Shown here: positions 5,995 to 13,999 of the stretch, in pieces
How the letters are laid out: each line of letters opens with the position of its first letter
Numbering within the stretch: the stretch's first letter is position 1
Notes under the pieces: generated by a model
What the model was told of the DNA's origin: nothing
Database searches by the model: none
Seen by the model: only the letters and a program-made list of their open reading frames with translations
Virus record (IMG/VR): IMGVR_UViG_3300037493_003139
Coordinates: 1 to 40,146 of that record
Direction: 5' to 3' (one strand)
Origin: a virus
Length of the DNA stretch: 40,146 bases
Translations under genes and position numbers: made by a program

Positions 5995-6264
5995 ATGAAT
6001 AAAATAGATTCCACATTAGCTGAAAGAAGTTCAACGCATGGCTCATTTGTTGAAAATGCTTATGATTCACAGCGGCTAAAAAGAGTTGTAAGAAGATGCA
6101 ATAGCTACGAAAGCATGACTCTCGTGCAAAGAGAAGCTCTTGATATGATTATGCACAAGATTTCAAGAATAACATGTGGCAATCCACATGAGCCTGACCA
6201 TTGGTTAGACATAGCTGGCTACGCAACCTTAGTTTATAAGGACCTTTCAAATGAAGCAGTATAA
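5995..6264 (+). CDS. DUF6378-like phage protein, 89 aa
   Basis: The sequence follows the pattern of a small phage family often near nucleotide genes: LAERSSTHGSF at the start, ALDMIMHKISRI in the middle, GNPHEPDHWLDIAGYATL near the end. I match it to DUF6378 from memory. The His/Asp residues in HEPDHWLDIAGY are the conserved block. GGAG stands before ATG 5995, and the end overlaps the ThyA-fold gene by 14 bases, which ties it to nucleotide metabolism. Its biochemical role is not established. Confidence 0.7.
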   Translation: MNKIDSTLAERSSTHGSFVENAYDSQRLKRVVRRCNSYESMTLVQREALDMIMHKISRITCGNPHEPDHWLDIAGYATLVYKDLSNEAV

Positions 6265-7051
6265 AGACTTAATAAACCGCGTTCTGGACTACGCGCAAGT
6301 TAGCCCGGATAGAACAGGGGTCGGCACTCTATTTAAATTTGGTGAGAGCATAGAAATTGACTTGCAAGACCAATTCCCTATTGTTACGCTGAGAAAAATT
6401 GATTACAGGCAAGCATTTGGTGAGTTGGCAGCATTCTTAAAAGGCGCTACCTCAAAAAAAGAGTTTTCTGAACTTGGTTGTAACTATTGGAATTCTACTA
6501 AAGGCGTTGATACTGACGATAACTTAGGGCCTATATACGGCGCTCAATGGGTAAACTTTAACGGCGTTAACCAGTTGCAAGAGTTAGTAACAAGCTTAAA
6601 AGAAAACCCTTACTCAAGAAGACATATTTTGTCTACCTGGAATCCAGCTGACCTGCATAAAATGGCATTGCCACCCTGTCATATAACAGCCCAATTTAAT
6701 ATACATGAAGGCGAACTAAGCTGCGTAGTCTATATGCGTAGCGTTGATATTATGTTAGGTCTTCCTTATGACTTAATAGTCTATGCAGGCCTAACTCACT
6801 TACTAGCTAAAGAATGTGGCTTAAATCTGGGTAAGCTAAAGTTTTATTTTGGTAACGCCCACATATATAGAAATCATATTATGGACGCTATAAAGTTGAT
6901 TAAACGGGAGCCAGTTACTGAAATAGCCGACCAGCCAAACATGAAGCCTGAGCTAATACTTAGCAGCACTCTATGGGACTTTGACCCTAAAGAAGCACGC
7001 ATAATATTTTATCAGCCGCATCCATCAGTAAAATTTGAGCTTAATTTATAA
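6251..7051 (+). CDS. ThyA-fold pyrimidine C5-(hydroxy)methyltransferase; likely dCMP rather than dUMP
   Basis: 266 aa, full length and collinear with E. coli ThyA. Conserved: Arg21 (DRTG), Glu58, Tyr96 (LGPIYGAQW), SRR 122-124, catalytic Cys143 (PPCH), Asp166 (RSVD) and His204/Tyr206 (GNAHIY). The residue that reads the pyrimidine, Asn177 in E. coli ThyA (LPFN), is Asp174 here (LPYD). In T4 dCMP hydroxymethylase the same position is Asp179, and swapping Asn/Asp there is known to shift ThyA-family enzymes between dUMP and dCMP. So the enzyme probably makes 5-hydroxymethyl- or 5-methyl-dCMP. The sequence cannot decide methyl from hydroxymethyl. The gene overlaps DUF6378 and abuts dCMP deaminase. 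Confidence 0.85.
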   Translation: MKQYKDLINRVLDYAQVSPDRTGVGTLFKFGESIEIDLQDQFPIVTLRKIDYRQAFGELAAFLKGATSKKEFSELGCNYWNSTKGVDTDDNLGPIYGAQWVNFNGVNQLQELVTSLKENPYSRRHILSTWNPADLHKMALPPCHITAQFNIHEGELSCVVYMRSVDIMLGLPYDLIVYAGLTHLLAKECGLNLGKLKFYFGNAHIYRNHIMDAIKLIKREPVTEIADQPNMKPELILSSTLWDFDPKEARIIFYQPHPSVKFELNL

Positions 7052-7470
7052 TGATTACTAAAACTCAATGGGCAATGGAATTAGCTATACAAATAGCCAA
7101 AATAGCAACATGCCCTAGACGATCTGTGGGCTGTGTTCTGTTAGATAGCGACTACAAAATATTGTCCACTGGGTTTAATGGCGTACCACCAGGCATAAAG
7201 CATTGCACTGATTATCCATGTGCCGGTGCAGTACACGAAGATAAGTGCATGGCTATACATGCAGAAATAAATGCACTAATACAATGCCCCGACGTGTCTA
7301 AAATAAGAAAAGCTTTTGTAACATGCTTCCCTTGCTTTAGATGTGCTAAGGCTCTTATGAATACAGGAGTAAAAGAAGTAATCTACATTGATGTTTATAA
7401 CGGCTTTGAAGAGACGGCAGAAATGTTAACCTCTTCCGGCATCTCAATCCATAAATACGAGGTAATATAA
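7051..7470 (+). CDS. Deoxycytidylate (dCMP) deaminase
   Basis: 139 aa. Zinc and catalytic motif HAE at 70-72 (MAIHAEINAL) and PCFRC at 94-98 give the His and two Cys ligands and the Glu proton shuttle of the cytidine/dCMP deaminase family. GFNGVPPG (41-48) and extra Cys/His residues (HCTDYPC) match the phage T4/T2-type dCMP deaminase, which turns dCMP into dUMP. Stop and start codons overlap by one base on both sides (TAATG), so it is coupled to the ThyA-fold and MazG-like genes. It competes with or balances the ThyA-fold enzyme for dCMP. Confidence 0.9.
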   Translation: MITKTQWAMELAIQIAKIATCPRRSVGCVLLDSDYKILSTGFNGVPPGIKHCTDYPCAGAVHEDKCMAIHAEINALIQCPDVSKIRKAFVTCFPCFRCAKALMNTGVKEVIYIDVYNGFEETAEMLTSSGISIHKYEVI

Positions 7471-7865
7471 TGAGTACGTATCAAGATGTAATAAATGTAA
7501 ACAAGCACCACGGGGTGCCTATGGCAGCTAAGCCAACCTTTCCTAATGTTGAAGACTTTAGTTTTAGGCATGACTTTTTACTTGAAGAGCTTGATGAATT
7601 AGAAGAAGCTTTTAGTGAGCGATCTTTAGTAGGCATAGTAGACGCAATTGCTGACATACTAATTGTAGCTTACGGGCTTGCCGCAACAATGGGTTTGCCT
7701 ATGGACGAAATACTTGAAATAGTTAATGCCGCTAATACACACGGCAAAAGGCTAGTTACTTCTGCTGAAGAAAGCAAGCGTAGTTACAGGTTTGACTTAA
7801 AGAAAACTAAAGATTTTGTATCACCAGAAGCGGCAATTTTTGAACTGCTAAAAGGAGCTTTGTAA
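7470..7865 (+). CDS. MazG-like all-alpha NTP pyrophosphatase
   Basis: 131 aa. LLEELDELEEA (residues 37-47) provides the EExxE metal site and VDAIADILIVAYG (57-69) the second acidic helix of the all-alpha NTP pyrophosphatase superfamily, which also holds the dimeric dUTPases and T4 dCTPase/dUTPase. It should hydrolyse a nucleoside triphosphate to the monophosphate plus PPi. In this operon a dCTP- or dUTP-clearing role, feeding monophosphate to the ThyA-fold enzyme and deaminase, is plausible but unproven. Overlaps neighbours by one base on each side. Confidence 0.8.
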   Translation: MSTYQDVINVNKHHGVPMAAKPTFPNVEDFSFRHDFLLEELDELEEAFSERSLVGIVDAIADILIVAYGLAATMGLPMDEILEIVNAANTHGKRLVTSAEESKRSYRFDLKKTKDFVSPEAAIFELLKGAL

Positions 7866-8245
7866 TGGACAGTCGTTCTATAGGCTCATTAACAGATAAG
7901 CTCTATGAAATTAGGTCTAATCGGCTAGCATTAGAAAAAGAAGCCGATGGTCTTAAAAGTAGAGAGGCAGCCATTAGTAGTTACTTAATAAAGAGACTGC
8001 AAGCTGATGATACAGAGGCGGTGCGTGGCACTAAAGCAATGTTTAGCTTAAGCCATAAAGTTGTGCCTGAAGTGCTAGACTGGGAAGGCTTATACAGCTT
8101 TATAGTTGACAACCACGCTTTTAGTCTGCTACAAAAACGTATAGGCTCAATGGCATGGGGTGAATACTTAGACTCCGGCATAGTTGTTCCAGGCACTGCA
8201 GCACTTGAAGTTACAAAATATAACCTAACCAAAACTCGAGGATAA
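7865..8245 (+). CDS. Conserved phage protein of the replication module, 126 aa
   Basis: An N-terminal coiled coil (about residues 8-45, LYEIRSNRLALEKEADGL) is followed by a short folded domain with LDWEGLYSFI, LLQKRI and GIVVPGTAALEV. Proteins with this layout commonly sit just upstream of the ssDNA-binding-like gene in short-tailed phages, but their function is not known to me. Overlaps the MazG-like gene by one base and precedes the next gene by four. Confidence 0.7.
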   Translation: MDSRSIGSLTDKLYEIRSNRLALEKEADGLKSREAAISSYLIKRLQADDTEAVRGTKAMFSLSHKVVPEVLDWEGLYSFIVDNHAFSLLQKRIGSMAWGEYLDSGIVVPGTAALEVTKYNLTKTRG

Positions 8246-8249
8246 TAAA

Positions 8250-9020
8250 ATGTCAGACGAAATAATTGAAAGTACCACCACTGAAGTTGCAACAGTTAGC
8301 TGGGAAGAAGCTATAGCTAAAAAAGCAGCCGAACAAGCGGCAATGCGTGGCCAGTTGTCTAATAGCGTTAAGTTCTTAAGCTTTAGAAGTGGTCAATTAA
8401 GCATCGATGGTGTCGCGCTTCCTGATAATAAGCTGCAAGTTGTTGTGCTAACATTCATTGCAGAGAATGCTTACTACAAAGGTAAGTTCGACCCAACTGT
8501 GTCACAAACACCGCTCTGCTATGCTTTATACAATAGCCAAAAAGATATGTGGCCAAGTGATAGTGTAAAAGAAAAGCAAGCAGATACCTGTGCTGAATGT
8601 CCTAACTTCGAATGGGGCTCTGACCCGCAGGGTGGCAAAGGTAAAGCTTGTAAAACTCGTTATAGGATTGCAGTTATACCAGCGCCAACAGACGCGTCAC
8701 TACCGATGCACATACAAGGTTCTGAATTGCGCTTTGCTACTATACCTGTTACATCGGTTAAAAACTTTGAGCAGTTCATGTCAAAAGCAGAGCTAGTATT
8801 TAGCCGGCCGATGTTTGGAGTAGTTACTGAAATGTCAGTAATACCTGACCCTAAAACGCAATACGTAGTAAACTTCACGCCAATTAGCAAGGTTGCCGGC
8901 GAACTTATGCTGCCTATGCTAGCCCGTATTGAAGACGCCGAAGCTGCTATTACCTACGATATGGGTGCTGCTGACGAAGAGACTACGACTAATAGCACTA
9001 AGCAAAAACCGTTAAAATAA
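8250..9020 (+). CDS. Probable ssDNA-binding protein with zinc-ribbon-like insert
   Basis: 256 aa. A beta-rich core after residue 40 (VKFLSFRSGQLSIDG, LQVVVLTFIAENAYY) carries Cys at CYALYN, then CAECPNFEWGS and KGKACKTRYR, a possible four-Cys metal site. The C-terminus is acidic (GAADEE) before a short Lys tail. This pattern occurs beside DNA polymerase in many podoviruses, where it is taken as the single-stranded DNA-binding protein. The acidic tail and position support that; biochemical proof is not visible. Followed by a long hairpin before the polymerase. Confidence 0.65.
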   Translation: MSDEIIESTTTEVATVSWEEAIAKKAAEQAAMRGQLSNSVKFLSFRSGQLSIDGVALPDNKLQVVVLTFIAENAYYKGKFDPTVSQTPLCYALYNSQKDMWPSDSVKEKQADTCAECPNFEWGSDPQGGKGKACKTRYRIAVIPAPTDASLPMHIQGSELRFATIPVTSVKNFEQFMSKAELVFSRPMFGVVTEMSVIPDPKTQYVVNFTPISKVAGELMLPMLARIEDAEAAITYDMGAADEETTTNSTKQKPLK

Positions 9021-9034
9021 CGTAGTTTTTAAGC

Positions 9035-9100
9035 TCCCTGGGAAACTAAAATTTAAGCTTAATATAACCGATTAGCTTAAATATTATAAATTCCCAGGGA
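9035..9100 (+). other. Long two-tier hairpin upstream of DNA polymerase
   Basis: Outer stem TCCCTGGGAA / TTCCCAGGGA (9035-9044 and 9091-9100) and inner stem ATTTAAGCT / AGCTTAAAT (9051-9059 and 9074-9082), separated by symmetric AT-rich bulges. No U-tract follows on either strand. It fills most of the 110-base gap before the polymerase and shares a CCCTGG...CCAGGG core with 5932-5965. Possible roles are attenuation, mRNA processing or stabilisation. Confidence 0.7.
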
Positions 9101-9130
9101 ACAAATTAATAGCCAAGGTAGGCACTAAAA

Positions 9131-10933
9131 ATGGAATTATATATGCTAAATAACTTTGTAACAATAGACTTTGAAACGCATCCGATAGAAGGCTCACTAC
9201 CACCAAAGCCAGTTGGCGTGGCTATTAAAGTGGGCGATAACCCATCAGAATACTTGTCCTGGGGCCACCCAGACAGCAACAATACTAATGAAGTATATGC
9301 AACGCAATGCTTAAAGAAATTATTTGCGGAGCATCCTATAATAATGCACAATGCCTCATTTGATATAAGCGTTGCAAAATATTGGCTGGGCATAGACTAC
9401 CCAAAAAGACTTCATGATACACTAATTCTGCTATTCTTACGTAATCCCCATGCTAGAACTCTTGCTTTAAAGCCAAGCGCCGAAGAAATACTCAACATGC
9501 CGCCTGAAGAAAAAGACTTACTACATGATTGGATTATAAAAAATGTGCCAAAAGCAAACAAAAAGAATGCCGGCGCATTTATAGCACGAGCTCCAGTTAG
9601 CTTAGTGGCTCCTTATGCTTGCGCTGATACAGACATGACGGCTGCATTGTTTAACATGATGCACCCTTTATATAAAGGCGAAGCTTACGATAGAGAGATG
9701 AAGCTAATGCCTATACTGTGTGCAAACACTTTGCAGGGTATTAATGTAGATGAAAGCATCATATATAAAGACTTCGTAGAATTCAAATCAGCGCATAAAC
9801 TAGTTTCAGACAAAATATATCAAAAGCTAGGCTCTGAATTTAATATAGATTCAGGCGTCGAGCTGGCTAATGCTATTGAAAAAGCCGGTCTTAACACACA
9901 ATGGATCTACACTAAAACGGGCAAGGCTTCTACCAGTAAGAATAACCTACTGGCCGCTATAAATGACCAAGAATTATTAGACTTCCTTAGCTACAGAGGC
10001 ACGCTGTCAACATATTTAGACACTTTTATGTCTTCCTGGATTAGCAAAAACAATGCTGGCCGGCTACACTTTAACTGGAACCAGGTTAGAAATCAAGAAA
10101 CTGGTGGCTTTATGGGCACGCGAACTGGTAGACTGTCTTCATATCCTTCAGTTTTAAATGTGCCTAAGAAACCACCTGGCATAGACCCAAAGTATAATCT
10201 CCCCGCGTTGCCTTCAATGCGTAAATACTTCATACCCGATGCTGGTCAGTTGTGGCTTTCACGAGATTTTAATTCACAAGAATTGCGAGTGCTTGCTCAT
10301 TATGAAGATGGCATTATGATGCAGTCATACCAAGAAAACCCGCATCTTGATTTACACCAATTAATGTCAGACACATTAACAGAGGCTCTAAACAAAGAAG
10401 TTAGTCGTCGTTGGGCAAAGACTATAGGATTCTCTATACTGTATGGCTCAGGCATAACTGCACTTTCAGAGCAACTAGAGTGTAGCTACGATGAAGCCAT
10501 GGAAGTAAAGAGAGCTTATCTCAATAGCGCACCAGGTATTAGAGATGTACAAAATAAGATAAAAGCTTCTTGGGATATTGCTGACCCTATTAAAACATGG
10601 GGCGGCAGATACTATTTTAAAGAAGACCAAAAGATGATAACAGACAAACGAACTGGTGAGCAGCGCCTGGCAGACTTCGGGTATAAAGGCTTAAACTATT
10701 TAATACAGTCAAGCTCCGCAGATATAACTAAGCAAGCTATTATAAACTACAATGAAATTAAGCAAGATGGCAGATTCTTATTATCAGTACATGACCAAAT
10801 AGATATATCAGGGCCACTAAGCGAAATGAAATTACTTAAAGAGGCCATGAGTGATATAAAGTTAGACGTAAAACTTTTGAGTGATGGCTCCTATGGTAAT
10901 AATATGACCACACCGGAGACTTATGATGATTAA
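9131..10933 (+). CDS. Family A DNA polymerase with 3'-5' exonuclease
   Basis: 600 aa. Exonuclease motifs: DFET (Asp13, Glu15), HNASFD and YACADTD. Polymerase motifs: A, RDFNSQELR with Asp379; B, RRWAKTIGFSILYG with Arg426, Lys430 and Phe434; C, SVHDQIDI with Asp555. Motif C normally reads HDE; here it is HDQ, keeping the catalytic Asp but replacing the Glu. No 5'-nuclease domain is present, as in other phage Pol A enzymes. Phe434 matches E. coli Pol I Phe762, a state associated with virulent phages. An AGGTAGG about nine bases before ATG 9131 supports this start over the ATG at 9143. Partner of the primase/helicase at 3278. Confidence 0.95.
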   Translation: MELYMLNNFVTIDFETHPIEGSLPPKPVGVAIKVGDNPSEYLSWGHPDSNNTNEVYATQCLKKLFAEHPIIMHNASFDISVAKYWLGIDYPKRLHDTLILLFLRNPHARTLALKPSAEEILNMPPEEKDLLHDWIIKNVPKANKKNAGAFIARAPVSLVAPYACADTDMTAALFNMMHPLYKGEAYDREMKLMPILCANTLQGINVDESIIYKDFVEFKSAHKLVSDKIYQKLGSEFNIDSGVELANAIEKAGLNTQWIYTKTGKASTSKNNLLAAINDQELLDFLSYRGTLSTYLDTFMSSWISKNNAGRLHFNWNQVRNQETGGFMGTRTGRLSSYPSVLNVPKKPPGIDPKYNLPALPSMRKYFIPDAGQLWLSRDFNSQELRVLAHYEDGIMMQSYQENPHLDLHQLMSDTLTEALNKEVSRRWAKTIGFSILYGSGITALSEQLECSYDEAMEVKRAYLNSAPGIRDVQNKIKASWDIADPIKTWGGRYYFKEDQKMITDKRTGEQRLADFGYKGLNYLIQSSSADITKQAIINYNEIKQDGRFLLSVHDQIDISGPLSEMKLLKEAMSDIKLDVKLLSDGSYGNNMTTPETYDD

Positions 10934-11207
10934 AGAATCTATTATTGAAAAGAAAAGCTGCGCCTGGGCAAAGCTTACTTTTGGCATTAGGAGTTTTAAA
11001 ATAACAACTTATGTAGGCGTGCCAGATAGATTGTTTTTACATAAAGGCAGAGTTATCTTTGTAGAATTTAAACGCCTTGGTGAAAAGCCTCGGGTTATTC
11101 AAGAGCATGTACATAGAATGCTAAGAGACGAAGGCTTTACTGTTTACGTGGTAGACAACTTTGAAAGTTTTAAACTTATAGTAAAGGAATGGACCAATGC
11201 TAGCTAA
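10926..11207 (+). CDS. VRR-NUC domain nuclease, 93 aa
   Basis: The compact protein matches the VRR-NUC fold: GVPDRLFLHKGRVIFVEFKRLGEKP, with the Asp of PDR and the Glu-x-Lys of VEFK as PD-(D/E)XK metal and catalytic residues, followed by Q...HRMLRDEGF and VYVVDN. Free-standing VRR-NUC proteins in phages probably cut branched DNA or aid recombination and packaging. GGAG sits seven bases before ATG 10926 and only four before ATG 10923, so the second Met is preferred. The gene overlaps both the polymerase and the helicase genes. Confidence 0.85.
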   Translation: MIKESIIEKKSCAWAKLTFGIRSFKITTYVGVPDRLFLHKGRVIFVEFKRLGEKPRVIQEHVHRMLRDEGFTVYVVDNFESFKLIVKEWTNAS

Positions 11208-12570
11208 GCCAGTAATACCAAAAGTATACACGCCCCATGTGTACCAGCAAAAAGCGGCCTCTTTTGTGCTTAACTCTTTTGAGCATTTTAACTGCGCTGC
11301 ATTGTTTTTAGACATGGGCCTCGGCAAAACTTCTACTACGCTTAATGTGTTTAAGACTTTAAAAGAGCAAGGCAAAGTTAAACGTATGCTAATAGTGGCA
11401 CCACTGCGTGTAGCTCAAACTACCTGGAGTGGCGAAATAAAAAAGTGGCTTGACTTTATGGACTTTAGCTATGTAATTCTGCATGGGTCTGATAAAAGTG
11501 TATTACTACAAAGAGATGCTGACGTCTACATTATTAACTATGAGGGACTAGTCTGGTTGACAGAGCAAAATTGGCGTGGCGCTGATATGCTAGTCTTTGA
11601 CGAGCTAACTAGAATGAAGAACTGGTCGTCTAAAAGAGTGAAAGCTATTAAGCCATTTCTGCCCACATTTAAGTACCGGCTCGGCTTAACTGGCACTCCT
11701 ATGCCTAATGGACTAGCTGACTTGTTTAGTCAAATTTACATGCTTGACTTAGGCGCTTCATTAGGCACTAAACTATCACACTTTCAAACTCGTTACTTTA
11801 AGCCTAAGACACAATATTCATTTAAGCTGCAGCCTTACCCTGGCTCTCTAGATAAAGTAACAGACAAGCTACGCAGCATTGCATTTCGTATGGATGCTAA
11901 TGACTGGATAGACCTGCCCCAAGAAATATATAATAACATAGAACTTCATTTAACGCCTACGCTAAAGAAACAATATGACTTTCTTAAAGAAGAATTTTTA
12001 GTAGCCCTGGGAGGCACAATAATAACAGCTCAGTCCGCATCTGTGTTATCTACGAAGCTTCGCCAATTTTTAAGTGGTAATATCTACACTGAAGATGGCG
12101 ATGTGCAGCATGTACATGATATAAAAATGATGGCACTGCGTGAATTTGTAGACGACTTAAATGGAAGCCCTGTTTTAGTTGGCTACCAATATAGGCATGA
12201 GATACCAGTGTTTAAGAAGTTATTCCCAGAGGCTACTTTTATTGAGTCTTCAACAACAGGGCCTAAATTGCAGCAGATAGTTGCTGACTGGAATAATGGG
12301 GGCATACCAGTTTTATTTGGACACCCTAGTTCTATTGGACACGGCTTAAATCTACAAGAATCTTCTAATACTGTGCTTTTTTATTCGCTTGACTTTAACT
12401 TAGAAAATTATCTACAGTTTATAAAGCGTGTTTGCCGTCAGGGGCAGAAACAAAAGCATGTAATTATTCACTATCTTGTATTCAAAAATACCATAGACGA
12501 GCATATACAAGCTATTTTAAGCGGCAAAGACTCTCTTCAGAATGTATTACTAGACTTTTTAAAGGTCTAA
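11197..12570 (+). CDS. SNF2-type superfamily 2 DNA helicase/translocase
   Basis: 457 aa with ordered SF2 motifs: I DMGLGKT (39-45), Ia VAPLRV, II DELT (about 136-139; DEAD-box position), III GLTGTPMPN, then a C-terminal lobe with V GHGLNLQ and VI QFIKRVCRQGQ. The final part (FKNTIDEHI) is the usual SNF2 tail. Such phage enzymes remodel replication or recombination intermediates. AAGGA eight bases before ATG 11197 supports the start. It is the last gene of the rightward arm and faces the late genes tail to tail. Confidence 0.9.
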   Translation: MLAKPVIPKVYTPHVYQQKAASFVLNSFEHFNCAALFLDMGLGKTSTTLNVFKTLKEQGKVKRMLIVAPLRVAQTTWSGEIKKWLDFMDFSYVILHGSDKSVLLQRDADVYIINYEGLVWLTEQNWRGADMLVFDELTRMKNWSSKRVKAIKPFLPTFKYRLGLTGTPMPNGLADLFSQIYMLDLGASLGTKLSHFQTRYFKPKTQYSFKLQPYPGSLDKVTDKLRSIAFRMDANDWIDLPQEIYNNIELHLTPTLKKQYDFLKEEFLVALGGTIITAQSASVLSTKLRQFLSGNIYTEDGDVQHVHDIKMMALREFVDDLNGSPVLVGYQYRHEIPVFKKLFPEATFIESSTTGPKLQQIVADWNNGGIPVLFGHPSSIGHGLNLQESSNTVLFYSLDFNLENYLQFIKRVCRQGQKQKHVIIHYLVFKNTIDEHIQAILSGKDSLQNVLLDFLKV

Positions 12571-12580
12571 ACATTGTTAT

Positions 12581-12656
12581 GTTACGTACACGAATTAAAT
12601 AAGACTAACTACTTAATACTTATTCAGATTTCGCGTACGTAACTATCATTTTTATT
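12581..12656 (+). terminator. Terminator between convergent arms
   Basis: GTTACGTAC / GTACGTAAC (12581-12589 and 12635-12643) is a perfect 9-bp outer stem, extended after one mismatch by CGAA/TTCG, with an inner AATAAG/CTTATT pairing. On the plus strand it is followed by a T-rich run (about 12648-12656), suiting the end of the helicase operon. On the minus strand the tail is less T-rich, so it is probably stronger rightward but may serve both arms. Confidence 0.65.
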
Positions 12657-12664
12657 TAGAGTTA

Positions 12665-13987
12665 TTAACGATCACCCTCCAGCAGATTTTTAAGAGTATT
12701 AGCTTTGCTATTAAGCTCTCTACCAGGGCTAGCATTAAATCTACCTTTTACTTGCACCATTTTACGTGTGTGAGGATCATACTCAGCGGTAAGTAATGGC
12801 GTATTTTTTGCATCTCTTAATGAGTATATTTCGGCCTTTCCGCTATTAACCTTATTACAATAAGTGCCAACACAATGGCCTTGATACTCACCCTCAGCTT
12901 TTAAGGCATCACTATGAGATATTTTATTCCATGATGTACCGTCATCAAATTGATGCACCAATTCTTTTTTGTTAAATGCAGCAGACTTACCTGCGTTCTC
13001 CCTTGCATCTTTTGCTGCTGCTACAGCAGCATCATCGGCGCTAATAGCGTGCCTAACAGAATCTATTAATGACATTCTATCTGTTTGTGGAATAACGTCT
13101 GCCATGTGAGAAAATTGGCCAAATCTATAGCTATCTATTTTAGGTGTAAATATTGCAGGCTTGTCAACACTATTCTTATAATAATCACTATTAACTATGT
13201 CTTTTACTCTGGGATTTTTAGGATTGACTAGGGTGCTAACTGCATTCAAGTCATTAATATCTTCAAAATATTTGGCGGCTCTAGTTTGGCCAATTGCATT
13301 AGTGCCACGTGTTTCACGCATTTGGTTCATAACGTCGTTTAAGCTATCAACATGGGCGTTGAAGCGCTTAGTCCCGCGGTTATTTTTTAGTAGGTCTAAA
13401 GTCACGCCTAAACGTCTACCGCTTGTGTAGTTGCTGTCTAACTTTAGTCTATCACCTTCTGGTATACCCAGCCTAGCTTGATTTATGTCTATCTTTGCGG
13501 GACGTATTTGGTTAAATAAATATTGGTCATTAATAAAATTGTTAGGTATAGCTGAATAATTATTAGAGCGTGTACCATTTCGGGTTCTAGTTATAGGACC
13601 TGTAATATCTTGCCCCTCATTTAGCATTTTAACAAACGGATCAGTATCCGTAGCCCAATCTTTGTTTAGGTATTTGCTATACCGTTTAATCACGGTGTCC
13701 ATGTGTGGCAGCAATCTGCGGGTGGCACCGTCTACCTCAGCAGGGCCACTATACATAGGTTTAACTATGTCGCTAGGCAGACGTATGCTACCCAGCATGC
13801 TTGCGACATGGCTAATAGGATTATTGGCGGAGGCAAAGTCTAACATGGCAGTAGGGCCAACACCCTTTGGTAGACTAGCCTCTATACCAGTTTTTACATT
13901 GTTACCTAACTTGTTCACCCACTGCTTAGTGGCATCCATCTTAGGGTTGTTGTTTAATAGCTGCAAATAGTCGTCAATGGCACTCAT
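12665..13987 (-). CDS. Virion/ejection-associated protein with C-terminal PcfJ-like domain
   Basis: 440 aa, last gene of the late arm. The first 270 residues show no recognised domain but are Asn/Arg-rich, like ejection proteins. Residues about 345-415 (SWNKISHSDAL, then GHCVGTYC, EIYSLRD, LLTAEYDP, VQVKGRFN) match the PcfJ-like domain by eye: the HCVGxY core, a YSLR strand, and the Q-x-x-G-x-x-N end. This domain is known from conjugative-plasmid and polyvalent phage proteins; its activity is unknown. GGAG precedes the start. It may be injected into the host with the DNA. Confidence 0.7.
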   Translation of the reverse strand: MSAIDDYLQLLNNNPKMDATKQWVNKLGNNVKTGIEASLPKGVGPTAMLDFASANNPISHVASMLGSIRLPSDIVKPMYSGPAEVDGATRRLLPHMDTVIKRYSKYLNKDWATDTDPFVKMLNEGQDITGPITRTRNGTRSNNYSAIPNNFINDQYLFNQIRPAKIDINQARLGIPEGDRLKLDSNYTSGRRLGVTLDLLKNNRGTKRFNAHVDSLNDVMNQMRETRGTNAIGQTRAAKYFEDINDLNAVSTLVNPKNPRVKDIVNSDYYKNSVDKPAIFTPKIDSYRFGQFSHMADVIPQTDRMSLIDSVRHAISADDAAVAAAKDARENAGKSAAFNKKELVHQFDDGTSWNKISHSDALKAEGEYQGHCVGTYCNKVNSGKAEIYSLRDAKNTPLLTAEYDPHTRKMVQVKGRFNASPGRELNSKANTLKNLLEGDR

Positions 13988-13999
13988 TCAATTCTCCAA

